This document shows, in pieces, positions 18,640 through 27,885 of a stretch of 64,000 nucleotides of DNA. The notes beneath the pieces are model-generated. The model was given only the letters and a program-made list of their open reading frames with translations, had not been told where the DNA came from and searched no databases. The stretch comes from Pseudomonas trivialis. Its GTDB lineage: Bacteria > Pseudomonadota > Gammaproteobacteria > Pseudomonadales > Pseudomonadaceae. The translations under genes were made by a program, and so were the position numbers. How positions within the stretch are numbered: position 1 is the stretch's first letter; each line of letters begins with the position of its first letter. Location: contig NZ_JYLK01000001.1 of assembly GCF_001439805.1 (NCBI RefSeq), positions 620,001 to 684,000 of the forward strand, written 5' to 3'.

Positions 18640-20078
18640 TGCGCCTGGGGCTGCGGATTTTCCTGGTGTATGCGCTGTTTATCGGCCTGACCGGTTATTT
18701 CGTGCTCAGCACCGTCATGAACGAAATTCGGCCCGGTGTGCGTCAGTCCACCGAGGAAACCCTGGTGGACACCGCCAACCTGCTGGCCGAAGTGCTGCGC
18801 AACGACGTGCAGAACGGCACCCTCGGCCAAAGCCATTGGCCGCAGCTGCTCAAGGCCTACGGCAGCCGCCAGCCGGGCGCGACCATCTGGGGGCTGCCGA
18901 AAAACCAGGTCAACCATCGCATCTATGTGACCGACGCCCAGGGCCGGGTGCTGCTCGACTCCACGGGGCAAGCGCTGGGCCAGGACTATTCCCGCTGGAA
19001 CGACGTGTACCTGACCCTGCGCGGTGAATACGGCGCGCGTTCCACCCGCAGCGACCCCGACGACCCGGCCTCGTCGGTGATGCACGTGGGCGCACCGATC
19101 CGCGACCACGGCCGGATCATCGGCGTGGTCACCGTGGCCAAGCCCAACAGTTCCTTGCAGCCCTATGTCGACCGCACCGAGCGCCGTCTGCTGTGGTACG
19201 GCGCCGGGCTGGTGGTGCTCGGCCTGCTGCTCGGCGCGTTGCTGTCGTGGTGGTTGAGCGCTGCCTTGCGGCGCCTCACCGCCTATGCCGAGGCGGTCAG
19301 CGAGGGGCGCCGTGCCGAGTTGCCGCATTATCGGGGCGGCGAGCTCAAGCAGTTGTCCACCGCCGTGGAGCACATGCGCACGCAACTGGAAGGCAAGGCA
19401 TACGTTGAGCATTACGTGCACACCCTGACCCACGAGTTGAAAAGCCCGCTGGCGGCGATTCGCGGCGCGGCGGAGTTGTTGCAGGGCGACATGAGCCGCG
19501 AGCAGCAGCAGCGCTTCGTCGGCAATATCGACAGCGAAAGCGCGCGCCTGCAGCAGTTGATCGAACGCCTGCTGAACCTGGCGCAGGTCGAACAGCGCCA
19601 GGGCCTGGAAGAGCAGGCGAGCATCCCGCTGGCGGCATTGGTCGATGAGGTGCTCACGGCGCAGTGCGCGCGTATCGAAGGGGCAGGGTTGCGGGTTGAG
19701 CAGGCCATTGCGGCGGATGTGCAGGTGTTCGGCGAGCCCTTTCTGTTGCGCCAGGCGCTGGGCAATCTGCTGGATAACGCCCTGGATTTCACCCCGGCCG
19801 GCGGCACGCTGAGGTTCAGCGCGCAGGTGCGGCATCACGATGTAGACGTCAGCCTGTTCAACCAGGCAGAGCCGATTCCCGACTATGCCCTGCCGCGCCT
19901 GAGCGAGCGCTTTTACTCGCTGCCACGCCCGGCCAGCGGACGCAAAAGCACGGGTCTGGGCCTCAACTTTGTCGAAGAAGTGATGAAGCTGCACGGTGGC
20001 GCCATGGCGATCAGCAATGTGCCGGGCGGCGTGCAAGTGGTGCTGCATCTCCACACAGTCTCCACGATGCCCACATAA
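18639..20078 (+). CDS. creC: Two-component sensor kinase CreC
   Basis: The 479-residue inner-membrane histidine kinase has a membrane helix at the N-terminus, a sensor region of about 150 residues facing the periplasm, and a second helix near 185-205. A HAMP segment is followed by the H-box THELKSPLAAIRG (His about 263) and the N-box LGNLLDNALDFTPAGG, then G-boxes (GLGLNFVEE). It forms the creBC pair by a one-base overlap. The phosphorylation partner is CreB. Confidence 0.92.
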   Translation: MRLGLRIFLVYALFIGLTGYFVLSTVMNEIRPGVRQSTEETLVDTANLLAEVLRNDVQNGTLGQSHWPQLLKAYGSRQPGATIWGLPKNQVNHRIYVTDAQGRVLLDSTGQALGQDYSRWNDVYLTLRGEYGARSTRSDPDDPASSVMHVGAPIRDHGRIIGVVTVAKPNSSLQPYVDRTERRLLWYGAGLVVLGLLLGALLSWWLSAALRRLTAYAEAVSEGRRAELPHYRGGELKQLSTAVEHMRTQLEGKAYVEHYVHTLTHELKSPLAAIRGAAELLQGDMSREQQQRFVGNIDSESARLQQLIERLLNLAQVEQRQGLEEQASIPLAALVDEVLTAQCARIEGAGLRVEQAIAADVQVFGEPFLLRQALGNLLDNALDFTPAGGTLRFSAQVRHHDVDVSLFNQAEPIPDYALPRLSERFYSLPRPASGRKSTGLGLNFVEEVMKLHGGAMAISNVPGGVQVVLHLHTVSTMPT

Positions 20079-20131
20079 ATCGCCCACATGCGCGGCTCAC
20101 GCTCTGCCCATCCAAAACAGGGAGAGCCCCG

Positions 20132-21478
20132 ATGAACCGCAGCCTGCTTTTCAAACTTGGCGCCATTGCGCTGTTGATGTTGCTGTTGATGATTCCGTTG
20201 CTGATGATCAACGGCATCATCAGTGACCGTCAGCAGACGCGCGATGACGTATTGACGGATATCGCCCGCAGCTCCAGTTACGCACAGCGCCTCACTGGCC
20301 CGGTGATGGTGGTGCCTTATCGCAGGACCGTGCGCGAGTGGAAGCTCAATGAAAAACTCAATCAACGCTACGAAGAAACCCGCGAAGAGCGCGGTCGTCT
20401 GTATTTCCTGCCGGAGCGTTTTGAGCTCGACGGCCGGGTGCAGACCGAACTGCGTGCGCGGGGCATTTACCAGGCGCGGCTGTTCCATGCCGACAACCGC
20501 ATCAGCGGGCGTTTCGCGTTGCCAGAGCAATTGGGCATTACCGAGCATTTTGCCGATTACCGCTTTGAGCCGGCGTTTCTGGCGGTGGGTATCAGCGATA
20601 TTCGCGGCATCGAAAATGCGCTGAAACTGGAGCTGGGCAGCCAGCGCCTTGAGTTCGCGCCGGGCTCCCAGGTGGACTGGCTGGGGGAGGGCGTGCACGT
20701 GGCGTTGCCGACGCTGGACAGCCGCAAGCCTGCCGCGCTGGAGTTCGCCTTCGACCTGCGCCTGCAAGGTACCGAACAGTTGCACGTGGTGCCGGTGGGC
20801 AAGACCAGCCAGGTGTCACTCGCTTCCAACTGGCCACACCCCAGCTTTATCGGCAATTTCCTGCCGACGCAGCGAGACGTCACGGACAAGGGTTTTACCG
20901 CCCACTGGCAGACCTCCTTTTTCGCCACCAACCTGGAGCAGGCCCTGCAAACCTGCCTGGACCGCCAGGCCTGTGAAGACCTCAACAACCGCAGCTTCGG
21001 CGTGAACTTCATCGATCCCGTGGACCAGTACCTCAAGAGCGACCGCGCGATCAAATACGCGCTGCTGTTCATTGCCCTGACCTTTGGCGCTTTCTTCCTG
21101 TTCGAAGTGCTGAAGAACCTGGCGGTGCACCCGATCCAGTACGCCCTGGTGGGCGCGGCCCTGGCCTTCTTTTACCTGCTGTTGCTGTCGCTGGCCGAAC
21201 ACCTGGGTTTCGCCCTGGCCTACCTGATCTCGGCGAGCGCCTGTGTGCTGTTGATCGGCTTTTACGTGTGTCATGTGCTGCGCAGCATTGCCCACGGCCT
21301 GGGATTTTCGGTGGGTTTGGCGGCGCTGTATGGCTTGTTGTACGGCCTGCTCAGCGCCGAGGATTATGCGCTGCTGATGGGCTCGCTGTTGCTGTTCGCC
21401 CTGCTCGGCACGGTGATGGTGCTGACGCGAAAACTGGATTGGTACGGCGTGGGCCGACGCAAGGGGATTGAGCAATGA
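20132..21478 (+). CDS. creD: Inner membrane protein CreD
   Basis: The 448-residue protein has an N-terminal membrane helix, a large periplasmic domain (about 35-300) and five or six clustered helices at 305-445. This is the CreD topology. It is the usual downstream target of CreBC and sits 53 bp behind creC with a GGGAGAG ribosome site. I looked for a TTCAC-N6-TTCAC cre-tag in that gap and found none, so it is probably expressed from the creBC transcript here. Confidence 0.92.
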   Translation: MNRSLLFKLGAIALLMLLLMIPLLMINGIISDRQQTRDDVLTDIARSSSYAQRLTGPVMVVPYRRTVREWKLNEKLNQRYEETREERGRLYFLPERFELDGRVQTELRARGIYQARLFHADNRISGRFALPEQLGITEHFADYRFEPAFLAVGISDIRGIENALKLELGSQRLEFAPGSQVDWLGEGVHVALPTLDSRKPAALEFAFDLRLQGTEQLHVVPVGKTSQVSLASNWPHPSFIGNFLPTQRDVTDKGFTAHWQTSFFATNLEQALQTCLDRQACEDLNNRSFGVNFIDPVDQYLKSDRAIKYALLFIALTFGAFFLFEVLKNLAVHPIQYALVGAALAFFYLLLLSLAEHLGFALAYLISASACVLLIGFYVCHVLRSIAHGLGFSVGLAALYGLLYGLLSAEDYALLMGSLLLFALLGTVMVLTRKLDWYGVGRRKGIEQ

Positions 21479-21538
21479 TGGGCTTGCGCGAGGATCAACA
21501 GTTAAGGAACCAGTTGGTGAGCAGGATCAACACGCTGT

Positions 21539-21671
21539 TGTGGCGAGCGGGCTTGCCCCGCGCTGGGCTGTGCAGCAGCCCCAAAACCAGCCGCAGAGGA
21601 GTGCCTGAAGCACCGCAATCTGCTTGAGGGGCTGCTTCGCAGCCCAACGCGGGGCAAGCCCGCTCGCCACA
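21539..21671. repeat. REPIN of the second type (GTGGCGAGCGGGCTTGC)
   Basis: Long inverted arms (tgtggcgagcgggcttgccc and its complement) enclose a second inner inverted pair (gggctg...cagccc) and about 70 bp of loop. This is a different sequence family from the GTGGGAGG elements and is shared only with 36441-36593 in the window. It lies between the convergent creD and GST genes. Confidence 0.92.
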
Positions 21672-21676
21672 GAATG

Positions 21677-22306
21677 TCAGGCAGGTGGCTGGGTCTGCAG
21701 CATCGAAGGCCGCTGGCTGACCTCGGCATACCACTGCGCAAGCCTGGGGTTATCTGCCCGCCACTGCAGGTCCGGATGGCGGAAATCAAGGTAGCCCAGG
21801 GCACAGGCCGCGCTGATGGCGGCGATGTCGAAATGGCTGGCCAGTTCGGCCATTGCGCCCTGTTCCAGCTCGGCGAGGGTGCGGCGTATTTTGTGGCGTT
21901 GTTCGTCCAGCCACGCAGCCCAGTGTTTTTCCACCGGGCGCAGGGCGAGCTCGTAGCGCGTCAGCACGGCGGCATCCAGGATGCCGTCGGCCATCGAGGC
22001 CAATGTGAGGCGACGCCAGCGGGCCGAGCCGTCGCGAGGGATGAGCGGGTTGCCGACGTGCTGGTGGTCGAGGTAATCGAGGATCACCCGGCTGTCGTGC
22101 AGCATGTTGCCATCGGCCAGGCGCAGGGCCGGGATCTTGCCGACAGGGTTGCCTTGCACCACTTGGGCGTCCGGGCTGACTGGCGTCGGCACGCAGTCGT
22201 GCAGGGCCACGCGGTCCTGCTGGCCGGTTTCGATCAGCAGCACGCGGACTTTGCGCACGAAGGGCGAAGCGGGGTTGTGGAACAAGGTCATGCTGGGCGT
22301 GGACAT
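21677..22306 (-). CDS. Glutathione S-transferase family protein
   Basis: The 209-residue protein has an N-terminal thioredoxin-fold domain (MTLFHNPASPFVRKVRVLL, then GNPVGKIPALRL and the glutathione-contact DSRVILDYLD). An all-helical C-terminal domain carries ISAACALGYLDFRHP. A GAGGA six bases before ATG 22306 decides that start over the ATG at 22312. It appears monocistronic, flanked by two REPINs. The substrate cannot be read from sequence. Confidence 0.88.
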   Translation of the reverse strand: MSTPSMTLFHNPASPFVRKVRVLLIETGQQDRVALHDCVPTPVSPDAQVVQGNPVGKIPALRLADGNMLHDSRVILDYLDHQHVGNPLIPRDGSARWRRLTLASMADGILDAAVLTRYELALRPVEKHWAAWLDEQRHKIRRTLAELEQGAMAELASHFDIAAISAACALGYLDFRHPDLQWRADNPRLAQWYAEVSQRPSMLQTQPPA

Positions 22307-22389
22307 GGGCATTCCTCGAAGTGGGCAGGGGCCTAGCCTATGAGGTTGGGCGGTGGCTGGCGAGGAGATTGTGGTGTTTTTTCGGGCCT

Positions 22390-22463
22390 CATCGGGAGCA
22401 AGCCCCCTCCCACATTTGAAAGTATTCACAATTCAAAATGTGGAAGGGGGCTTGCTCCCGATA
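22390..22463. repeat. REPIN, GTGGGAGG type
   Basis: Inverted arms catcgggagcaagccccctc and its complement (one mismatch, tggaagggg) lie around a 20 bp or so AT-rich loop, between the GST gene and the end of the iron-uptake operon. Confidence 0.92.
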
Positions 22464-22469
22464 GCGCAC

Positions 22470-22652
22470 TCAGCCGCGCCGCGCCAACAACCCCCAGGCG
22501 CCAATCACCGCAGGAATCCCCAGCCCCACCCAGCTCAAAACGTCCCAGAGCCCGTCGCCCAACAGCGCCGCAAACAACCCGGTGGCGCTGAGCAGGCCGA
22601 TCCCCAGCGGTATGCCAAACACCTTCCAGAAACTCGACTGGCGCGGCTTCAT
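22470..22652 (-). CDS. 60-residue two-helix membrane protein at the end of the siderophore operon
   Basis: After a short basic N-terminus (KPRQSSFWK) the 60 residues form two hydrophobic helices separated by GDGLWD. The ATG overlaps the stop of the PepSY gene as ATGA, so translation is coupled. This supports a real gene that works with the PepSY protein, perhaps as a small subunit. Conservation could not be tested. Confidence 0.7.
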   Translation of the reverse strand: MKPRQSSFWKVFGIPLGIGLLSATGLFAALLGDGLWDVLSWVGLGIPAVIGAWGLLARRG

Positions 22653-23752
22653 GCCTTGCCCGCCCTGCGCCGCACGAGCCACAGGTACACGCCGCTGCCC
22701 AGCACGATGAGGGTCAGCACATCCAGCAACGCCCACAGGATCTTCATCGGCATGCCGCCGTAGTCACCAAAATGCAACGGCTGCGACATGCCCATGGCGT
22801 CCATGTACCACGGCCGTTCGGCAATGGCAGTGACGGCCAGGGTGCGGGCGTCGATCAGTACCGGCGTGAGCAGATGCGAGGTCAGGTGCGTGCTGCCTTT
22901 CATGAACACGGCGTAATGGTGCTCGCTGGAAAAGCGTGTGCCGGGGAAGGCGATGAAGTCCGGCTGCATGCCCGGCGCGGCCTTGGCGGCAATGCTCAGC
23001 AACTCGGTGACCGGTGCGCGCTGCGTCAGCGGCGGGGCGTTTTTGTAGGGTTCGATCATGGTGCTGAGGCTGTCGGTGCGCCAGGCAGCGATGATCAGAT
23101 CGGCGCAGGCACTGATCACGCCGGTCACGCCCACCACCAGCGCCCAGGTCAGGGTGACCGCGCCGAGCAGGTTGTGCAGGTCGAGCCAGCGCAGGCGCGT
23201 GGATTTATCCTGGCGCACCGTCCCGAATTTCAAACGCCGCATGAACGGCAGGTACAGCACCGTGCCGGAGACAATCGCCAGCACAAACAGCAAGCCCATG
23301 AACGCCAGCAGCAACTTGCCCGGCAGGCCGGCGAACATGTCCACATGCAGGCGCAGCACGAACAGCGTGAAACCGCCATTGGCCGACGGCATCTCCACCG
23401 ATTCACCGGTGCGTGCGTCGAGCATGAAGGTGTGCGACGCGTTGGGCTCGGTGCCGGCGGTCGCCGCCATGATCGCGATCACCCCGTTTTTGTCGTCCTC
23501 GTCCCAGGCCAAATATTGCATGGCCTCGCCCGGGCGATGGGCCTGGGCTTTGGCGACCAGTTGTTCCAGGTCGAGCTGCGGCGTGTCGGCCGGCATCTGC
23601 GCAAGCGTCGGCTCGTTGCCCAGCAGGTGGTCGATCTCATGATGAAACACCAGCGGCAGCCCGGTGAGGGCGAGCAGCAACAGGAATACGGTGCAGATCA
23701 GGCTGGTCCAGGTGTGGATGAAGGACCAGCGGCGGATGGTTTTGCTTTTCAT
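22649..23752 (-). CDS. PepSY-domain inner-membrane protein, FoxB-like siderophore reductase
   Basis: The 367-residue protein has a PepSY-associated four-helix layout: helix 1 after RRWSFIHTWTSLI, a periplasmic PepSY stretch, helices near 140-165 and 190-215 with conserved His (LHVDMFAGLPGKLLL, WLDLHNLLGAVTL), and a last helix near 335-360. This matches FoxB of P. aeruginosa, an inner-membrane haem protein implicated in reductive iron release from hydroxamate siderophores. The start is placed at ATG 23752 rather than the upstream GTG 23773. It follows the TonB receptor by 63 bp. Confidence 0.82.
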   Translation of the reverse strand: MKSKTIRRWSFIHTWTSLICTVFLLLLALTGLPLVFHHEIDHLLGNEPTLAQMPADTPQLDLEQLVAKAQAHRPGEAMQYLAWDEDDKNGVIAIMAATAGTEPNASHTFMLDARTGESVEMPSANGGFTLFVLRLHVDMFAGLPGKLLLAFMGLLFVLAIVSGTVLYLPFMRRLKFGTVRQDKSTRLRWLDLHNLLGAVTLTWALVVGVTGVISACADLIIAAWRTDSLSTMIEPYKNAPPLTQRAPVTELLSIAAKAAPGMQPDFIAFPGTRFSSEHHYAVFMKGSTHLTSHLLTPVLIDARTLAVTAIAERPWYMDAMGMSQPLHFGDYGGMPMKILWALLDVLTLIVLGSGVYLWLVRRRAGKA

Positions 23753-23815
23753 TTTTCTAGCCTTCAAACGCACCGAAGCCGTCCCGGAGGACGGCCTGGT
23801 GGTTAACTCAGCGGA

Positions 23816-26245
23816 TTACCACTGATAAGTGGCACTGGCGACTACGCTGCGTTGGTCGCCGAAGTAGCAGTAGGAGCCATCGCAGGTGGAAATGTAATCC
23901 TTGTTGAACAGGTTAGTGGCGTTCACTTTCACCGACGCACCCTTGAGGCTGTTGTCCAGTCGGCCGAGGTCATAGTGCACGGCGCCGTCGAACACGGTGT
24001 AGGCATTGGCTTTTCCGGCCCAGGTGTTGGCCTGGTCGCCATAGGTGTTGCCGGTGTAGCGCGCGCCAAAGCCGATACCGAAACCGTCGAGTGGTCCGGT
24101 ATGCCAGGTGTAGTCGGTCCACAGCGAGGCTTGCTGATTGGGGATCAGTTGCAGACGGTTGCCTTTGTACTGGCCCTTTTGCACTTCAGACTTGGCCAGG
24201 GTATAGGCCGCGATTACCTTGAGGTTGTCGGTCACGTCAGACACGGCTTCCAATTCCAGGCCCTTGACCTTCACTTCGCCGGTCTGATCGGTGACCGAGG
24301 CACCACCGGACTGGAAGCTGGTGACTTGTACATTCTTCTGCGCCAGGTCGTAGACCGCGGCACTGAGCAGGGTGTTGGAGCCGGGCGGCTGGTATTTGAT
24401 CCCCAGTTCCCACTGCTGGCCTTCGGTCGGTTTGAACGACTGGACGGGGTCTACGCTGGCGTTGCTCGCGGGCTGGAACGACTCGGCGTAGGAGAGGTAG
24501 GGCACGAAACCTGAGTCGAACACATAGCTCAACGCCGCATTGCCGCTGAAGTTCTTGCTGCGGTCGGTATTGGTGGCGTCGTTTTTATTGAAGTAGGTGG
24601 TGCCCTGGTGTACCCAGTCTTCCCGGCCGCCAAGGGTCAGGCGCCAGTTATCGAGGGCCATTTGGTCCTGCACGTAAAGGCCGGTCTGCACGGTTTTCTG
24701 GTTGTAGTCGTAGAAGGCTGTCGAGCGCGCCGGGCGTACGATCGGCTGACCGTAGACCGGGTTGAAAATGTTGGTGGTGCCGCCGTCGCCGAAAATCGCC
24801 AGGTACGAGGTGTCGGTGCGTTGATGATCCAGGCCCAGCAGCAGGGTGTGAGTGATGTTGCCGGTAGCGAAGTCAGCCTGGAAATTGTTATCCACTGCGA
24901 ACTGGCTGATGTCCTCGTCCACGTTGGTCGAGGAGCGGCTGATATTGCCATTCGCATCAGCAGGAGAGAATGCGTAGGAACCGACCGTCAGTTGCTGGAA
25001 TGCCAATTCGGACTTGGTGTAGCGCAGGTTCTGCTTGAATTGCCAAGTATCGTTGAAGCGATGCTCGAATGCGTAGCCGAGTGCGTAGTAGGTACGGTCG
25101 TAGAAGTCGTAATCGGGATCGCCAAGGTTCTTGTGGTGGGAAACCTTGCCCAGCGGTGATTTGATCTTGGTGCCCTGGATCGGCAGGAACTGGCTGGTGG
25201 TGCCGGTATCATCGCGGGTGAACTGTGACAGCAGGGTCAACTTGGTATCGGTATCGATATTCCAGCTCAGGCTGGGCGCAATGTTGTAGCGCTTATTGTC
25301 GATATGGTCGACCTGAGTGCCAGCATCACGCAGCACACCGCTGAGGCTGTAGAGAAATTGGCCTTCGTCATCGATTTTGCCGGTGCTGTCGAAGTTGATC
25401 TGACGGTAGTTGTCACTGCCGTACTGCACCTGCACCGCGTTACTCGATTCTGCGCTGGGACGCCGGCTGACCATGTCCAGCAGACCGCCCGGCGGGGTCT
25501 GGCCATAGACCGACGAGGCAGGGCCGCGCAGCAGGGCGAGGCGGTCCAGATTCCAGGTTTCGGCTTTAGGGTTGGCGTACACACCGCGCGGCAGTGGCAG
25601 GCCGTCGAGGAATTGGGTGGGTTCGAAGCCGCGTACGCGCATCCAGTCGTAGCGCGTGTCGCTGCCGTAGCTGGCGGACACAATGCCGGGCATGTATTTG
25701 ACGGCATCGTCCAGGTTCTGGACGTTGCGGTCCTGCATCTGCTCGCGGGTGGCAACGGAAATCGAGCGTGGCGCTTCGACCAGTGCGGTGTCGGTCTTGG
25801 TGCCGGCGGCGGTGCGCTTGGCCAGGTAACCCTCCACCGGCCCCCACGCACTCTCATAACCCCCCTGCCCGATAACGCTGGTCTGCGGCAACGCCACAAC
25901 CCCGTCCGGCATCGGCACCAACGTAAACGTCCCTGCCGTGCCTTGCTCCAGTTGCAGCCCTGTCCCGCGCAAGGCTTCACGCAGCGCGCTTTGCGCATCG
26001 AACTGGCCCTTGACCGGTGCCGAGGTCTTGCCGGCGGCGAGGGTCGGGTTGAGGGTCAGCGCAAGGCCGGCCTGGCTGGCGATCTGGTTCAGGGTGCTGG
26101 CCAGTGGCGCGGACGGCAGGTTGTAGGCGCGCACGCTGGCGGATTGTTCGGCGGCGAGCAGCAAGGGGCTGGCGAGCGGGGTGCCGAAGGCAATGGCCAC
26201 GGCTAACAGGCTGGGGCGCAACAGGGTGTCGAGCGTGCGGGACAT
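23816..26245 (-). CDS. TonB-dependent siderophore receptor with signalling domain (FoxA/FpvA type)
   Basis: The 809-residue outer-membrane receptor has a signal peptide (LLAVAIAFGTPLASPLLLAAE) and an N-terminal secretin/TonB short domain (about 40-115) that talks to a FecR anti-sigma factor. The TonB-box/plug region contains APRSISVATREQMQDRN and LDGLPLPRGVYANPKAE. The 22-stranded barrel ends in an aromatic residue (VVASATYQW). It sits in the order sigma, FecR, receptor, PepSY, which is that of foxIRAB for ferrioxamine and related hydroxamates. I infer a hydroxamate ligand but cannot fix it from sequence. ATG 26245 fits the signal peptide and follows an AGGAG. Confidence 0.9.
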   Translation of the reverse strand: MSRTLDTLLRPSLLAVAIAFGTPLASPLLLAAEQSASVRAYNLPSAPLASTLNQIASQAGLALTLNPTLAAGKTSAPVKGQFDAQSALREALRGTGLQLEQGTAGTFTLVPMPDGVVALPQTSVIGQGGYESAWGPVEGYLAKRTAAGTKTDTALVEAPRSISVATREQMQDRNVQNLDDAVKYMPGIVSASYGSDTRYDWMRVRGFEPTQFLDGLPLPRGVYANPKAETWNLDRLALLRGPASSVYGQTPPGGLLDMVSRRPSAESSNAVQVQYGSDNYRQINFDSTGKIDDEGQFLYSLSGVLRDAGTQVDHIDNKRYNIAPSLSWNIDTDTKLTLLSQFTRDDTGTTSQFLPIQGTKIKSPLGKVSHHKNLGDPDYDFYDRTYYALGYAFEHRFNDTWQFKQNLRYTKSELAFQQLTVGSYAFSPADANGNISRSSTNVDEDISQFAVDNNFQADFATGNITHTLLLGLDHQRTDTSYLAIFGDGGTTNIFNPVYGQPIVRPARSTAFYDYNQKTVQTGLYVQDQMALDNWRLTLGGREDWVHQGTTYFNKNDATNTDRSKNFSGNAALSYVFDSGFVPYLSYAESFQPASNASVDPVQSFKPTEGQQWELGIKYQPPGSNTLLSAAVYDLAQKNVQVTSFQSGGASVTDQTGEVKVKGLELEAVSDVTDNLKVIAAYTLAKSEVQKGQYKGNRLQLIPNQQASLWTDYTWHTGPLDGFGIGFGARYTGNTYGDQANTWAGKANAYTVFDGAVHYDLGRLDNSLKGASVKVNATNLFNKDYISTCDGSYCYFGDQRSVVASATYQW

Positions 26246-26350
26246 GAAGGGCGGCTCCTGGAAATATTTCTCGATTGCCTGGATGCCGGATGAGAATTGG
26301 AAAGTGATAGGGCGGGAGGTAAATATTTTTTGGGTTGTTGTTGAGGGCCT

Positions 26351-26376
26351 CATCGGGGGCAAGCCCCCTCCCACAT
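26351..26376. repeat. Single REP element
   Basis: One unit (catcgggggcaagccccctcccac) without an inverted partner lies between fecR and the receptor gene. It may help to separate fecR and receptor mRNA levels. Confidence 0.85.
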
Positions 26377-26378
26377 TT

Positions 26379-27341
26379 TTAAGGCCTGGCGCGCACCGTC
26401 ACCCACCACGGCGTGTGCTGCTCAATCTGCACCGGCAGCGTCGGCAGCAATGCATTGAGCGCCAGGTTGGTATCGCGCAGCGGGAAACTGCCGGTGATGC
26501 GCAGGTCGGCCACGTTTTTATCCACGCCCAAATGGCCGCTGCGGTAGCGGCCGAGCTCCTTGATCACGTCACTGAGGCGCGCGTTGTCGACCACCAGCAT
26601 GCCGCGCGTCCAGGCGTCGCTGCCGGGGGCGGCGGCCAGCACCGGGCCAAGGCCATCGCTGCGCATCAGCACTTGCTGGCCGGCCTTGACGATCTGTGCC
26701 TGATGCAGCGCCTCAGGCTGCGCGGCCACGGCCGACTGCAACACGCTCAGGCGCGTGGCGTGGTCTTCGCGCTTGACGATGAACCGCGTGCCCAGTGCCC
26801 TTAGGCTGCCGTCGGGGGTTTGTACGTAAAACGGGCGCGCGTCGCCATGGCCGGTTTCGATCAGGATTTCGCCTGCCTGCAACACGATCAGGCGGCGCTG
26901 TTCGTCGAAGCGCACGTCGATGGCGCTGTGGGTGTTGAGGTTGATCGAGGTGCCATCGGCCAGTGTCAGCGTGCGTTGCTCGCCGGTGGCGGTGCGGTGG
27001 TCGGCGAGCCAGTAATGCAGTGGCACGTAGCGCTCGCCGGCAAACAACGCCAGCCCGCACACCAGCGCGATACTCGCCAGGCCACGGCCCAGCTTGCGCA
27101 CACGCTGGCGAATGCCTTCGCGCGACTGCAGCAAGGCCGCCCGCGCCGGGCCCGAGGCTGCGCTGAAACGCTGGTCGAGCATGCCCAACTGACGCCAGGC
27201 GCGGGCGTGTTCGGCATCGCTGGCCAGCCATCTGCGCAGTTCTTCCTGTTCCACCGCGCTGGCGTCGCCCGCGTCGAGGGACAGTTGCCAGGCAATCGCG
27301 GCATCCAGCACCCGCGCCGAGACCGGTTTGGCACCTATCAC
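26379..27341 (-). CDS. FecR-family anti-sigma regulator
   Basis: The 320-residue protein has a cytoplasmic N-terminal DUF4880-like part (AIAWQLSLDAGDAS, RRWLASDAEHARAW), a membrane helix near 87-104 and a periplasmic FecR domain (LADGTSINLNTHSAIDVRF, GEILIETGHGDARPFYVQT). It ends in a STN-like region that contacts the receptor signalling domain. It should restrain or license the neighbouring ECF sigma factor. The GTG start at 27341 overlaps the sigma stop (GTGA), so the two are coupled. Confidence 0.92.
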   Translation of the reverse strand: MIGAKPVSARVLDAAIAWQLSLDAGDASAVEQEELRRWLASDAEHARAWRQLGMLDQRFSAASGPARAALLQSREGIRQRVRKLGRGLASIALVCGLALFAGERYVPLHYWLADHRTATGEQRTLTLADGTSINLNTHSAIDVRFDEQRRLIVLQAGEILIETGHGDARPFYVQTPDGSLRALGTRFIVKREDHATRLSVLQSAVAAQPEALHQAQIVKAGQQVLMRSDGLGPVLAAAPGSDAWTRGMLVVDNARLSDVIKELGRYRSGHLGVDKNVADLRITGSFPLRDTNLALNALLPTLPVQIEQHTPWWVTVRARP

Positions 27342-27856
27342 AGCGGCTGGCCGTACAAGGCGATGTAGCACTGGCGTATCCCCTGGGCCAGGTACTGACG
27401 CACGCGAGGCACCGAGACGCCCAGGCGCTGGGCAATTTCGGCGTGGCCCATGCCGTCCAGGCGGCTGTGCAGAAACGCGGCGCGGGCCTTGCTCGACAGT
27501 TTGCCGAGCAGGCGGTCGATGGCCTTGAGGTCTTCGAGGATCAATTGCTGTGCTTCGGGCGAAGGGTGTTCGCTTTGCGGGATCAGCATCAGTTCGGTGA
27601 GGTAGGCCTGTTCCAGCGCCGCGCGGCGGAAGTAGTCGAACAGCAGGCCCTTGGCGATGGCCACCAGAAAGGCACGCGGCTCGCGGGGTTCGTGCAGCTC
27701 GGCACGTCCCAGCAGGCGCACGAAGGTGTCCTGGCTGAGGTCTTCGGCGCGGCTGGCGCAGGCCACGTTGCGCCGCAGCCAGGCCAGCAGCCAGCCACGA
27801 TGGTCGCGGTACAACGCGCCAACAAGCTCACTGTGGGAAGGCTGGACTGACGACAA
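27338..27856 (-). CDS. Iron-starvation ECF sigma factor (FecI/FoxI type)
   Basis: The 172-residue sigma factor shows region 2 (NVACASRAEDLSQDTFVRLL, FLVAIAKGLLFDYFRR) and region 4 (AEIAQRLGVSVPRVRQYLAQ) of the FecI group. It is the first gene of the sigma-FecR-receptor-PepSY unit and should drive receptor transcription when the siderophore is bound. A Fur-like box lies about 30 bp upstream of the start. Confidence 0.92.
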   Translation of the reverse strand: MSSVQPSHSELVGALYRDHRGWLLAWLRRNVACASRAEDLSQDTFVRLLGRAELHEPREPRAFLVAIAKGLLFDYFRRAALEQAYLTELMLIPQSEHPSPEAQQLILEDLKAIDRLLGKLSSKARAAFLHSRLDGMGHAEIAQRLGVSVPRVRQYLAQGIRQCYIALYGQPL

Positions 27857-27885
27857 GGCATCACCGGATAAACGAATTGTTTAAA

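Noticed and set aside
20079..20131. cre-tag (TTCAC-N6-TTCAC) before creD
   Set aside because: Searched by eye; no pair of TTCAC motifs is present in the gap.
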